In this document: positions 35,375 through 44,537 of the stretch, one piece after another | How positions within the stretch are numbered: the stretch's first letter is position 1 | Layout of the letters: every line of letters starts with the position of its first letter | Source of the DNA: Dongia mobilis | GTDB lineage: Bacteria > Pseudomonadota > Alphaproteobacteria > Dongiales > Dongiaceae | Direction: 5' to 3' | Length of the DNA: 64,000 nt | Assembly: GCF_004363235.1 (NCBI RefSeq) | Contig: NZ_SNYW01000001.1 | Location: 62,001-126,000, forward strand | Notes under the pieces: generated by a model | The model's database searches: none | What the model was told of the DNA's origin: nothing | What the model saw: only the letters and a program-made list of their open reading frames with translations | Translations under genes and position numbers: made by a program

Positions 35375-35592
35375 GCACCGCATTGGCTAGGTTGTCGCCC
35401 GATCGCAGGATGGGAAGCCGGTGCGGCCGCCAGGGTAAGCGAATGGCGGGCAATTCCGGCGCTGCCCCCGCAACTGTAGGACCTCGATCCCAAATAGTGG
35501 GGATCGGCGGGCCGGGTCAACAAGCCACTGGCGCAAGGCGCCGGGAAGGCGGCCCGGTCGATATGGGTCGAGCCAGGAAACCTCGGCGATGG
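35375..35592 (+). ncRNA. Cobalamin riboswitch
   Basis: The conserved elements of the B12 aptamer occur in order: GGGAAGCCGGTG near 35419-35430, CGCTGCCCCCGCAACTGTAG near 35460-35479, the B12 box GCCACTGGC at 35524-35532, and the closing GAGCCAGGAAACCT near 35571-35584. It lies in the leader of the cobU-cobW-cobN-cobO operon, 44 bases before cobU. Cobalamin binding is expected to repress translation or cause termination; the latter part also brings the cobU Shine-Dalgarno region (GGAGGGAGG) within reach. Confidence 0.9.
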
Positions 35593-35635
35593 GCGGATTT
35601 TCGGCAACGACCTCGGAGGGAGGGTTCGCGCCATC

Positions 35636-36199
35636 ATGGCTCGAAGACAAGGACATGGCGCCGGCCAGACCGGATTGATCACGCCGCTGCCGGCCGTGAC
35701 CCTCGTTCTGGGTGGCGCGCGCTCCGGCAAGAGCAGCTATGCCGAAACCCTCCTCGATTCGCATATCGGCCGCCGCGTCTATGTCGCCACCGCCGAAGTG
35801 CGCGATGACGAGATGGCCGAGCGGGTGAAACTGCACCAGGCGCGGCGCGATCCCGATTGGGGGCTGGTCGAGGAACCGCTGGCGCTGGCCGACCGCCTGG
35901 TGGCGGAAACAGAGAAGGGAGCGGCGGTTCTGGTGGATTGCCTGACCCTCTGGCTCACCAATGTAATGCTGGCGGAGCGGGACGTGGCCCGGGAATGTGC
36001 CGATCTCGACGCGGCACTCGGCCAATGCGGCGGCCCGGTCATCCTGGTCGCCAACGAGGTCGGCCTCGGCATCGTGCCGGACAACCGCCTCGCCCGCGAT
36101 TTCCGCGACCATGCCGGCCGCCTCAACCAGCGCATGGCGGCGCGGGCCGATCATGTCGTCTTCATTGCCGCGGGCCTGCCGCTGGCGCTGAAGAGATAG
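35636..36199 (+). CDS. cobU: Adenosylcobinamide kinase / adenosylcobinamide-phosphate guanylyltransferase
   Basis: Bifunctional CobU/CobP enzyme that phosphorylates adenosylcobinamide and transfers GMP in nucleotide-loop assembly. The 187-residue protein shows the Walker A LVLGGARSGKSSYAE, a VYVATAEVRDDEMAERVKLHQARR segment with the phospho-histidine, the LVDCLTLWLTNVML block and VANEVGLGIVPDN. A GGAGGGAGG Shine-Dalgarno precedes ATG 35636. First gene of the riboswitch-led cobalamin operon. Confidence 0.95.
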   Translation: MARRQGHGAGQTGLITPLPAVTLVLGGARSGKSSYAETLLDSHIGRRVYVATAEVRDDEMAERVKLHQARRDPDWGLVEEPLALADRLVAETEKGAAVLVDCLTLWLTNVMLAERDVARECADLDAALGQCGGPVILVANEVGLGIVPDNRLARDFRDHAGRLNQRMAARADHVVFIAAGLPLALKR

Positions 36200-36223
36200 A
36201 AACGAAAAATGCAAGGATCCAGC

Positions 36224-37264
36224 ATGTCAGCAAGCACCGGAAAAATCCCGGCCACCATCGTCACCGGCTTCCTCGGCGCCGGCAAGACCAGCCTCATCCA
36301 GCATCTGCTGAAGAATGCCGGTGGCAAGCGCCTCGCCCTCATCATCAACGAGTTCGGCGAGCTTGGTGTCGATGGCGAGATCGTCAAGGGCTGCAGGATC
36401 GAAGGCTGCCCCGAGGAGAACATCGTCGAACTGGCCAATGGCTGTATCTGCTGCACCGTCGCCGACGATTTCCTGCCCACCATGAAGGCGCTGATCGATC
36501 GTGGGCTCCCGCCCGACCACATCGTCATCGAGACGTCCGGCCTGGCGCTGCCCAAACCGCTGGTGAAGGCGTTCAACTGGCCGGAGATCCGCACCCGCGT
36601 CACGGTCGACGGTGTCGTCGCCGTGGTCGATGGCCCGGCCGTCGCCGCCGGCCGCTTTGCCGACAATCCGGCGGCGGTGGATGCGCAGCGCAAGCAGGAT
36701 GACGGCCTCGACCACGAAAGCCCCTTGGCCGAACTGTTCGAGGACCAGATCAACTGCGCCGACCTCATCATCGTCAACAAGGCGGACCAGATGTCGAGCG
36801 TCGAGCACGAGGCGGCGCAGGCCCATATCATCAAGGAATTGCAGCGCCCGGCGAAGATGATCACGGCGCGCTTCGGCGAGGTGGACCCCCGCGTGCTGCT
36901 GGGCCTCGACGCCAAGGCCGAGGACGACCTCGCCGCGCGCCCCTCGCATCACGAGCTCGAGGGCGAGGATCACGATCACGACGATTTCGAGAGCTTTCAT
37001 GTCGACGTGCCGGAACTGAGCTCGCCGCAGGAATTGCTGGGCAAGCTGGCCCCTGCCATCGCCGCCCATGATATCCTGCGCGTGAAGGGTTTCCTGGCGG
37101 TGGCCGGCAAGGAGATGCGCCTGGTGCTGCAGGGCGTCGGTTCCCGCCTGCAGCATTACTACGACCGACCCTGGGAAAGCCACGAAGGCCGCCGCGGCCA
37201 GATCGTCGTCATCGGCCTCAAGGGCCTCGACCGCGCTGCCATCACGGCGGCGATCGCCGCCTGA
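36224..37264 (+). CDS. cobW: CobW-family GTP-binding metallochaperone
   Basis: G3E-family GTPase probably delivering cobalt for cobaltochelatase. The 346-residue protein has the Walker A TIVTGFLGAGKTSLIQHLL, the CXCC metal motif GCICCTVADD, the NKADQM guanine-specificity motif and a His/Asp-rich metal-binding stretch HHELEGEDHDHDD near 245-257. Start 36224 has AAGGAT 5 bases upstream; an earlier ATG at 36209 adds only five residues. It sits directly before cobN, as in other aerobic-pathway clusters. Confidence 0.94.
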   Translation: MSASTGKIPATIVTGFLGAGKTSLIQHLLKNAGGKRLALIINEFGELGVDGEIVKGCRIEGCPEENIVELANGCICCTVADDFLPTMKALIDRGLPPDHIVIETSGLALPKPLVKAFNWPEIRTRVTVDGVVAVVDGPAVAAGRFADNPAAVDAQRKQDDGLDHESPLAELFEDQINCADLIIVNKADQMSSVEHEAAQAHIIKELQRPAKMITARFGEVDPRVLLGLDAKAEDDLAARPSHHELEGEDHDHDDFESFHVDVPELSSPQELLGKLAPAIAAHDILRVKGFLAVAGKEMRLVLQGVGSRLQHYYDRPWESHEGRRGQIVVIGLKGLDRAAITAAIAA

Positions 37265-37268
37265 CATC

Positions 37269-40200
37269 ATGCACCTCCTTGCCGCCAAGCCCGGAACCAT
37301 CAGCGATGGCGGCGAAGCCGTCGATCTCGGCCAGTCGCCGGCCGAGATCGTGGTGCTGAGTGCGGCCGATACCGAGCTGGCCTGCCTGGCCGCGGCCCAT
37401 GCCGCCCTGCCGGAGCCAAAGCCCAGTTTGCGCCTCGCCAATCTCCTCCAGCTGCAGCACAACATGTCGGTCGACCTCTATCTCGACCAGGTGATTGCCG
37501 ACGAGGTGAAACCGGCCAGGCTGGTGGTGCTGCGCCTGATCGGCGGGCAGCGCTATTGGCCCTATGGCGTCGAGCAGCTGGCACTGGCCGCGCAGGCGCG
37601 CGGCTTCCATTTCGCCTGCCTCTCCGGCGACGACCAGCCGGACCCGGAACTGGCGCGGCATTCGACCTTGCCGGCCGACGCGGCGCATCGCCTGTGGCAA
37701 TACCAGGTCCATGGCGGCCAGGCGAATGCCGAGAACTTCCTGCGCTATGCGGCGCATCTCGTCGGAAAAGAAGCGGCCGGGAATTCAACCTGGGACGAGC
37801 CGCGCCCGCTGCTGCGCGCCGGGCTCTACTGGCCCGGCGCCAATGTGCTGAGCTGTGCCGACCTGCAGCGCCACTGGTTGCCCGGTCGCCCGGTGGCCGG
37901 CATCGTGTTCTACCGCGCCCTGCTGCAGGCCGGTACCACCGCGCCCATCGATGCGCTGATCGCCGCCCTGCTGGAACGCGGCCTAAACCCGCTGCCCGTC
38001 TTCGTCAATTCGCTGAAGGAGGCGGCGGCGGCCGACCTCATCCGCGATCTTTATGCCGGAACGGCGCCCGATCTGACGCTGAACTGCACCGGCTTTGCGA
38101 TTTCGCAGCCGGGGGCGGCGACATTCTCGACGCCCTTCGACGGGGCGGACCATCCGGTCCTGCAGGTGGCGCTTTCCAGCGAGAGCGAGGAGACGTGGCA
38201 GTCAGGATCGCGCGGCCTCTCGCCGCGCGACCTCGCCATGCAGGTGGCGCTGCCCGAGCTCGACGGGCGTATTCTCGCCCGCGCCATTTCCTGGAAGTCG
38301 GCCGCGCGCTATGACGCCGCCACACAATGCACCATCGTGGCACCCAGCCCGCGGGCCGATCGGGTGGCCTTCGTCGCCGATCTCGCCGCCCATTGGGTCA
38401 GGCTGCGGCGCACCCCGGCGCCGGAGCGGCGCGTCGCCTTGGTGCTGGCGAATTATCCCAACAAGGACGGCCGTGTCGGTGCCGGTGTCGGCCTCGACAC
38501 GCCGGCCGGCACCATCGCCGTGCTGCAGGCGATGCGCGCAAGCGGCTATGCGCTGCGCGATATCCCGGCGGATGGCGATGCGCTGATGCGTGCCCTGCTT
38601 GAACGCATACCCCGCTTTGCGCTGCCGGTTGAGGAATATCGCCGCTGCTTCGCGACCCTGCCGGAGAAGCTGCAGCGCGAGGTGACCGCGCGTTGGGCTG
38701 CGCCGGACCAGGACCCGCATGTCGCCGACGGCGCCTTCCAAATCTCCTTGCTCGATCTCGGCCATGTGCTGGTCGGCATCCAGCCTTCGCGCGGCTATGA
38801 CGTCGATGCCGTCGCGACCTATCACGATGCCGATCTGGTGCCGCCGCATTACTACTTCGCCTTCTATCTCTATCTCCGCAGCCATTTCGGGGCCCATGCC
38901 TTCGTCCATATGGGTAAGCACGGCAATATGGAATGGCTGCCGGGCAAGGCGCTGGCGCTTTCCGCCGCCTGTTACCCTGAGGCCGTGTTCGGTCCGGTGC
39001 CGCATCTCTATCCCTTCATCGTCAACGATCCCGGCGAGGGCGCCCAGGCCAAGCGCCGCGCCCAGGCCGTCATCATCGACCACATGACGCCCCCGCTGAC
39101 GCGCGCCGAGAGTTATGGCCCCTTGCGCGATCTCGAGCGGCTGGTGGACGAATATTTCGAGGCGGCCCAGGTCGATCCCCGGCGCTGCGTCGATCTCAAA
39201 CGCCAGATCCTGGACCTTGCCATATCGAGCGGCCTTGCCGCCGATTGCGGCGTCCTGCCGGAGGACGATACCGAGACCGCACTGGCCAAGCTCGACAACC
39301 ATCTGTGCGAACTCAAGGAGGCGCAGATCCGCGACGGGCTGCATGTGTTCGGCGAGGCGCCCAGTGGCGCCATGCTCGACGAATTGCTGGTGGCCCTCAC
39401 CCGCCTGCCGCGCGGCAAGGATGAGGGCGGCGGGCAATCGCTGATCCGTGCGCTTTCCCGTGATCTCGCGCTGGATTTCGATCCGCTCAACGCGGCGCTT
39501 GGCGAAAAATGGCAAGGACCGCGGCCGGCGGCGCTGCAAGCCGTGAGCGCCGATTCCTGGCGCCTCGCCGGCGACACGGTCGAGCGGCTGGAATTGCTGG
39601 CGCTTGCCCTTGTCTCCGGCAAAACGGTGCCGGCAGCGGATTGGGCGAACACGCAGGCCGTGCTTGCCTTCATCGCCGACGATCTCAAGCCCAGGGTGAG
39701 CGGCTGCGGCGCCGCCGAAATCGCCAACCTGCTCCGCGGTCTCGACGGGCGCTTCGTGCCGCCGGGCCCCTCGGGGGCACCCACCCGCGGGCGCCTCGAT
39801 GTGCTGCCCACGGGGCGCAATTTCTTTTCGGTCGATACCCGTTCCGTGCCGACCCAGACCGCCTGGGCGCTGGGCTGGCAATCGGCCCTCCTGGTGCTGG
39901 AGCGCCACCGCCAGGAACACGGCGCCTGGCCGCGGGCGATCGTGCTTTCCGCCTGGGGCACGGCCAACATGCGCACCGGCGGCGACGACATTGCCCAGGC
40001 TCTCGCCCTGATGGGTGTCAGGCCGACCTGGGATCCCGGCGGGTCGGGCCGCCTCAACGGTTTCGAGGTCATGCCCTTGTCCGTGCTGGGACGGCCGCGG
40101 GTCGATGTCACCCTGCGCGTCTCCGGCTTCTTCCGCGACGCTTTCCCGGCGCAGATCGATCTCTTCGATTCCGCCGTGCGTGCCGTCGCCGACCTCGACG

Positions 40201-41009
40201 AGCCGGACGACCAGAATCCGCTGGCGGCAAGGGTGCGCGCCGAGCGCGCCGCCCTCATGGCCGATGGCGTCGCCGAGAGCGAGGCAAGCCGCCGCGCCGG
40301 CTACCGCGTCTTCGGCTCGCGCCCCGGCGCCTATGGTGCCGGCCTGCAATCCCTCATCGACGCGCAGGGCTGGCAGGAAACCGGCGATCTCGCCCGCGCC
40401 TATCTCGCCTGGGGCGGCTATGCCTATGGCGCCGGGGTGGCAGGGGTGGCCGAGCAGCAGGGCTTTGCCCGCCGTCTCGGCGGCGTCGAGGCCGTCCTCC
40501 ACAACCAGGACAATGCCGAGCATGACCTGCTCGATTCCGACAATTACTGGCAGTTCGAGGGTGGGCTTGCCGCCGCGGTGACGCATCTGAGCGGCAAGAG
40601 GGCGGTGGTCTGGCACAATGACCATGCGCGGCCCGAGGCCCTGCGCGTGCGCGCTCTCGACGAGGAGATCGCGCGCGTCGTGCGCGCCCGCGTCGTCAAC
40701 CCGAAATGGATCGGCGGCGTCATGCGCCACGGCTACAAGGGCGGCTCAGAAATGGCGGCGACGGTCGACTATCTCTTTGCCTATGCGGCGACGGCGAATT
40801 GTGTCGCCGCCCATCATTTCGATGCCGTCTATGCCGCCTATCTCGAGGACGACGAGGTGCGCGGCTTTCTGGAAGATCACAACCCGGCAGCCCTGCGCGA
40901 GATCGCAGCCAGGCTGCTGGAAGCGCAAAGCCGGGGCCTCTGGCAGGCACGGTCGAACTCGGCCGGGCGCAATCTTGCGGCCTGGGCGGAAGGGAGTGCA
41001 GCAGCATGA
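37269..41009 (+). CDS. cobN: Cobaltochelatase subunit CobN
   Basis: Large (1246-residue) catalytic subunit of the ATP-dependent aerobic cobaltochelatase, which inserts cobalt into hydrogenobyrinic acid a,c-diamide with CobS and CobT. The family blocks HMGKHGNMEWLPGKALALS, HLYPFIVNDPGEGAQAKRRA, LVLANYPNKDGRVGAGVGLD and VVWHNDHARPEALRVRALD are visible. Length is normal. cobS and cobT are not in the window. Four bases separate it from cobW, and its stop overlaps the cobO ATG. Confidence 0.97.
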   Translation: MHLLAAKPGTISDGGEAVDLGQSPAEIVVLSAADTELACLAAAHAALPEPKPSLRLANLLQLQHNMSVDLYLDQVIADEVKPARLVVLRLIGGQRYWPYGVEQLALAAQARGFHFACLSGDDQPDPELARHSTLPADAAHRLWQYQVHGGQANAENFLRYAAHLVGKEAAGNSTWDEPRPLLRAGLYWPGANVLSCADLQRHWLPGRPVAGIVFYRALLQAGTTAPIDALIAALLERGLNPLPVFVNSLKEAAAADLIRDLYAGTAPDLTLNCTGFAISQPGAATFSTPFDGADHPVLQVALSSESEETWQSGSRGLSPRDLAMQVALPELDGRILARAISWKSAARYDAATQCTIVAPSPRADRVAFVADLAAHWVRLRRTPAPERRVALVLANYPNKDGRVGAGVGLDTPAGTIAVLQAMRASGYALRDIPADGDALMRALLERIPRFALPVEEYRRCFATLPEKLQREVTARWAAPDQDPHVADGAFQISLLDLGHVLVGIQPSRGYDVDAVATYHDADLVPPHYYFAFYLYLRSHFGAHAFVHMGKHGNMEWLPGKALALSAACYPEAVFGPVPHLYPFIVNDPGEGAQAKRRAQAVIIDHMTPPLTRAESYGPLRDLERLVDEYFEAAQVDPRRCVDLKRQILDLAISSGLAADCGVLPEDDTETALAKLDNHLCELKEAQIRDGLHVFGEAPSGAMLDELLVALTRLPRGKDEGGGQSLIRALSRDLALDFDPLNAALGEKWQGPRPAALQAVSADSWRLAGDTVERLELLALALVSGKTVPAADWANTQAVLAFIADDLKPRVSGCGAAEIANLLRGLDGRFVPPGPSGAPTRGRLDVLPTGRNFFSVDTRSVPTQTAWALGWQSALLVLERHRQEHGAWPRAIVLSAWGTANMRTGGDDIAQALALMGVRPTWDPGGSGRLNGFEVMPLSVLGRPRVDVTLRVSGFFRDAFPAQIDLFDSAVRAVADLDEPDDQNPLAARVRAERAALMADGVAESEASRRAGYRVFGSRPGAYGAGLQSLIDAQGWQETGDLARAYLAWGGYAYGAGVAGVAEQQGFARRLGGVEAVLHNQDNAEHDLLDSDNYWQFEGGLAAAVTHLSGKRAVVWHNDHARPEALRVRALDEEIARVVRARVVNPKWIGGVMRHGYKGGSEMAATVDYLFAYAATANCVAAHHFDAVYAAYLEDDEVRGFLEDHNPAALREIAARLLEAQSRGLWQARSNSAGRNLAAWAEGSAAA

Positions 41010-41620
41010 ATACCGAAAGCGAAGACCTGAACGCCAAGGCCAATGAAAAGGCCGCCCGCCGCAAGGAAGCGCGTGACCGCATGATGGCCTCGAAGACCCA
41101 GGAGAAGGGCCTCGTCATCGTCCATACCGGCAAGGGCAAGGGCAAGTCGACCGCAGCCTTCGGCATGGTGCTGCGCTGCCTCGGCCACGGGCTGAAGGTG
41201 GGCGTGGTGCAGTACATCAAGGGCAAGTGGGATACCGGCGAGCGCACCATCCTGGAAAAATTCCCCGATCTCATCGAGATCAAGGCGCTGGGCGAGGGCT
41301 TCACCTGGGAAACCCAGGACCGAGCCCGCGACATTGCCTTCGCCCGCGCCGCCTGGGACGAATCGAAGCGCATGATGAATGACGACAGCTTCGATTTCGT
41401 TCTGCTGGACGAGATCAACATCGCCCTGCGCTATGACTACCTGCCGGTCGAGGAGGTGGTCGAATTCCTCAAGGCCAAGCGCCCCTCGCTCCATGTCGTC
41501 CTCACCGGCCGCAATGCCAAGGACGAGATCATCGCCATCGCCGATCTGGTCACCGAGATGGAGATGGTGAAGCACCCCTTCCGCGACGGGGTGAAGGCCC
41601 AGGCGGGGGTGGAGTTCTAA
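41006..41620 (+). CDS. cobO: Cob(I)yrinic acid a,c-diamide adenosyltransferase
   Basis: CobO/BtuR-type corrinoid adenosyltransferase of 204 residues. The P-loop is VIVHTGKGKGKSTAAFGM; also GVVQYIKGKWDTGERT, the FTWETQDRARD cobalamin-binding region and FDFVLLDEINIALRY. The N-terminal 30 residues form a charged, helical extension (NAKANEKAARRKEARDRMM), as in relatives that carry an extra lid segment. ATG overlaps the cobN stop; the longer open frame upstream is cobN shadow. Confidence 0.96.
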   Translation: MNTESEDLNAKANEKAARRKEARDRMMASKTQEKGLVIVHTGKGKGKSTAAFGMVLRCLGHGLKVGVVQYIKGKWDTGERTILEKFPDLIEIKALGEGFTWETQDRARDIAFARAAWDESKRMMNDDSFDFVLLDEINIALRYDYLPVEEVVEFLKAKRPSLHVVLTGRNAKDEIIAIADLVTEMEMVKHPFRDGVKAQAGVEF

Positions 41621-41646
41621 ACTCGTGCAACCTCTTGGGCTGCCGC

Positions 41647-41686
41647 ACCCCCTCACCCCAACCCCTCTCCCGCGAGGGGAGAGGGG
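41647..41686 (+). repeat. GC-rich palindromic intergenic repeat, copy A
   Basis: CCCTCTCCC/GGGGAGAGGGG palindrome preceded by CCCCCTCACCCCAACC. It is the same unit, in opposite orientation, as 41747-41783, forming an inverted pair between cobO and cobQ. Repeats of this CCCTCACCC-ACCCTCTCC type are dispersed in many alphaproteobacterial genomes. Confidence 0.8.
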
Positions 41687-41746
41687 CTACGAGCGTGGGG
41701 TGCAACATTCATCAGTTTTGATGATCGTCGCCGTCGAAGCCTCCGT

Positions 41747-41783
41747 CCCTCTCCCCTTGCGGGAGAGGGTCAGGGTGGGGGGG
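41747..41783 (-). repeat. GC-rich palindromic intergenic repeat, copy B
   Basis: Reverse-oriented counterpart of the unit at 41647-41686 (CCCTCTCCCCTTGCGGGAGAGGG, then TCAGGGTGGGGGG). Its G-rich end lies 8 bases before the cobQ ATG and is the only plausible Shine-Dalgarno there. Confidence 0.8.
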
Positions 41784-41791
41784 AACCACTG

Positions 41792-43255
41792 ATGATCCCC
41801 GCCATCATGTTCCAGGGCACCGGCTCGGATGTGGGGAAGTCGCTGATCGTGGCCGGGCTCGCCCGCGCCTTCACGGCGCGGGGTCTCAAGGTGCGGCCGT
41901 TCAAGCCGCAGAACATGTCGAACAACGCGGCGGTGACAGCGGATGGCGGCGAGATCGGGCGCGCGCAGGCCTTGCAGGCCCGCGCGGCGCGGGTGCCGCT
42001 GTCGGTGCATATGAACCCGGTGCTCCTGAAGCCGCAGAGCGATGTGGGGTCGCAGGTGATCGTGCAGGGCCGCATCCACGGCAATGCGCGGGCTCGGGAC
42101 TATCACGCGCTCAAGCCGAGATTGATGCAGGCGGTGTTGGATTCCTTCCACCGGCTGGAGGCGGAATCCGATCTGGTCCTGGTGGAAGGGGCGGGCTCCC
42201 CTGCCGAGATCAACCTGCGGGCCGGCGACATCGCCAATATGGGCTTTGCCGAGGCGGCCGATCTGCCGGTGGTGCTGGTGGGCGATATCGACCGGGGCGG
42301 CGTCATTGCCTCCATCATCGGCACGCTGGCCTTGTTGCCGGCGAATGAAGCCGCGCGCATCAAGGGCTTCCTCATCAACAAGTTCCGCGGCGACCCGGTG
42401 CTGTTTGCCGAGGGCCTGAAATTGATCGCGGAAAAGAGCGGCAAGCCGTCCCTGGGCCTCGTGCCCTGGTTCGCGGGTGCCGAGCGCTTGCCGCCGGAAG
42501 ACGGCGTCGCCCTCGACAATTTCCGGGCGGCGCATGGCCGGGCGATCAGGATCGCGGTGCTGCACTTGCCGCGCATCTCAAATTTCGACGATCTCGACCC
42601 CTTGCGCGCGGAACCCGATGTGACCATCGAGTTGCTGCGGCCGGGCCAGGCGCTGCCGGGTGACGTCGACCTCGTCCTGCTGCCGGGCTCGAAGGCGACC
42701 ATCGCCGATCTTCGCGTGCTCTACGAGGCCGGCTGGGACATCGACATCCGCGCGCATCTCCGGCGCGGCGGCAAGGTGCTGGGCCTGTGCGGCGGCTACC
42801 AGATGCTGGGGAAACGCATCGAGGACCCCACCGGCATCGAGGGGCCGAAGGGCGGCATCGATGGCCTCGGCCTGCTCGACATCGTCACCACGCTCACGCC
42901 CGCGAAGACCCTGGTCGAGGTGAGCGGCGAGGCGCCGTCATTCGCCGCCGCGATCAGGGGCTACGAGATGCATGTCGGGCAGAGCGAGGGCGCCGATACC
43001 GCGCGGCCCCTGCTGAAACTCGGCAACCGTTTCGACGGCGCCATCTCGGCCGATGGTCGCGTGCTGGGCTGCTATGTCCACGGCCTTTTCGCCGCCGATC
43101 CGTTTCGGCACGCGTTTCTGAATGCCCTGAAGGCGCGGGGGGAGAGCGGCGTCGCCTATGAGGCCGGTGTCGAGCAGGCCCTCGACGACCTCGCCGCGCA
43201 TCTCGAGCAATACGCCGATCTCGACCGGATTCTGGAAATGGCCCGCGCGCGCTGA
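41792..43255 (+). CDS. cobQ: Cobyric acid synthase
   Basis: Glutamine amidotransferase that amidates four carboxylates of adenosylcobyrinic acid a,c-diamide. The 487-residue protein has the N-terminal P-loop-like [20 protein letters not shown] with [20 protein letters not shown], and a C-terminal class I glutaminase domain with the catalytic Cys in [15 protein letters not shown] and the His-Glu region at [13 protein letters not shown]. The stop codon sits in the loop of a 13-base hairpin. Separated from cobO by 171 bases containing the repeat pair. Confidence 0.97.
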   Translation: MIPAIMFQGTGSDVGKSLIVAGLARAFTARGLKVRPFKPQNMSNNAAVTADGGEIGRAQALQARAARVPLSVHMNPVLLKPQSDVGSQVIVQGRIHGNARARDYHALKPRLMQAVLDSFHRLEAESDLVLVEGAGSPAEINLRAGDIANMGFAEAADLPVVLVGDIDRGGVIASIIGTLALLPANEAARIKGFLINKFRGDPVLFAEGLKLIAEKSGKPSLGLVPWFAGAERLPPEDGVALDNFRAAHGRAIRIAVLHLPRISNFDDLDPLRAEPDVTIELLRPGQALPGDVDLVLLPGSKATIADLRVLYEAGWDIDIRAHLRRGGKVLGLCGGYQMLGKRIEDPTGIEGPKGGIDGLGLLDIVTTLTPAKTLVEVSGEAPSFAAAIRGYEMHVGQSEGADTARPLLKLGNRFDGAISADGRVLGCYVHGLFAADPFRHAFLNALKARGESGVAYEAGVEQALDDLAAHLEQYADLDRILEMARAR

Positions 43256-43271
43256 ATGGCGCGCGCGGGCC
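43240..43271. terminator. 13-base GC hairpin across the cobQ stop codon
   Basis: GGCCCGCGCGCGC (43240-43252) pairs perfectly with GCGCGCGCGGGCC (43259-43271); the loop TGAATG holds the TGA stop of cobQ. No T-run follows on either strand, so intrinsic termination is uncertain, but it lies exactly between convergent cobQ and the alcohol dehydrogenase. Confidence 0.5.
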
Positions 43272-43278
43272 AGTCGCG

Positions 43279-44313
43279 TTACGCCATGTCCAGCACCATG
43301 CGGCCGACGATCTTGCCGCGGCGCATGGCGTTGAAGACGCTGTTGACCTGGCCTATCCGCACCTTCTGGATCTTGGCCTTCACCGCGCCGCGCAGGGCGA
43401 AATCGACCGCCTCGTTGAGGTCGAGCCGCGTCCCCACATTGGAACCAGTCACCGTCAACTCCCAATTGGTGATGGCCGAGATCGAGGTGCGGATCTGGTC
43501 GGCCTTGCCGCCGGGCAGGCCGATATAGGCGACCGTGCCGGCGGGGCGCAGCATGCCGATCGCCTGCTCGAAGGCCTGGGTGGCGACGGCGGTGACGACG
43601 GCACCATGGGTGCCGCTCAGCTTGGCCTGGATCTCGGCCACCGGATCGGCCTTCTTCGCATTGACGGTGAATTCGGCGCCGAGCTTCTTCGCCAGTTTCA
43701 GCTTCTCGTCATCGACATCGACCGCCGCCACGCGCATGCCCATGGCGACGGCATATTGCACGGCAATGTGCCCGAGGCCGCCGATGCCGACCACCGCCAT
43801 CCACTGGCCGGGTCGCACCTTGGTGCGCTTCAGGCCGCGATAAGTGGTGACACCGGCGCAGAGGATCGGCGCGATCTGGTAGAGATCGGCCTTCTTCGGC
43901 AGGCGGGCAACGAAGGCAGCATCGGCCACCATGTATTCGGCATAGCCGCCGGGCTTGCTGTAGCCGGTCGCCTCGGCCGCCTTGCAGATCGTCTCCATGC
44001 CGGCCTGGCAGAACTCGCAATGGCCGCAGGCGCTGTACATCCAGGGAACGCCCACGGCGTCGCCGAGGCGGAAGCCCTTGACGCCGGCGCCCACCGCCGC
44101 CACATGGCCGGCCACTTCGTGGCCCGGAATGAGGGGCAGGTTGGGCCCCGGATTCCAGTCGCCATCGACCGCATGCACGTCGGAATGGCAGATGCCGCAG
44201 GCGGCCACCTTGATCAGGATTTCGCCGGCCTTGGGCTGCGGAATAGGCAGCGTCTCGATCTTCAGCGGGGTCCCGGTTTTCCGCACGATGGCGGCCTTCA
44301 TCTTGCCTTCCAT
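43279..44313 (-). CDS. adhP: Zinc-dependent alcohol dehydrogenase (AdhP-like)
   Basis: Medium-chain zinc alcohol dehydrogenase, 344 residues, NAD(H)-dependent ethanol/acetaldehyde interconversion expected. The catalytic-zinc cysteine region is KVAACGICHSDVHAVDGDW, then GHEVAGHVAAVGAGV; the structural-zinc lobe has CGHCEFCQAGMETIC; the Rossmann GxGxxG is VVGIGGLGHIAVQYAVAMG. The N-terminus may begin at 44313 or at the second ATG, 44301 (AAGG upstream). Divergent from the LuxR-type gene, so co-regulation is possible. Confidence 0.94.
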   Translation of the reverse strand: MEGKMKAAIVRKTGTPLKIETLPIPQPKAGEILIKVAACGICHSDVHAVDGDWNPGPNLPLIPGHEVAGHVAAVGAGVKGFRLGDAVGVPWMYSACGHCEFCQAGMETICKAAEATGYSKPGGYAEYMVADAAFVARLPKKADLYQIAPILCAGVTTYRGLKRTKVRPGQWMAVVGIGGLGHIAVQYAVAMGMRVAAVDVDDEKLKLAKKLGAEFTVNAKKADPVAEIQAKLSGTHGAVVTAVATQAFEQAIGMLRPAGTVAYIGLPGGKADQIRTSISAITNWELTVTGSNVGTRLDLNEAVDFALRGAVKAKIQKVRIGQVNSVFNAMRRGKIVGRMVLDMA

Positions 44314-44537
44314 TTTTCAAGCCTCGTCTGCTGGAGCACGTCGATTTGACAGGCCGCATGCCTTTTGACAGGTATGGGCCGAGGATTGCCGGAGTATAGA
44401 CCCTGAACATCGCCCGACCCCATATCTCCAAAGCGATAGCGACCGATTCTGCGAAGGACCGGGCGCGGCAGATTCCGCTCACGCGCTCGACGCAGATCCT
44501 CGAGCAGTGGAACCGGGGTCTGGCCGATCTGCTGGCG

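Noticed and set aside
38202-40730. 842-codon open frame on the minus strand
   Set aside because: It lies entirely antisense to cobN, which has clear family motifs. High GC leaves long antisense frames open.
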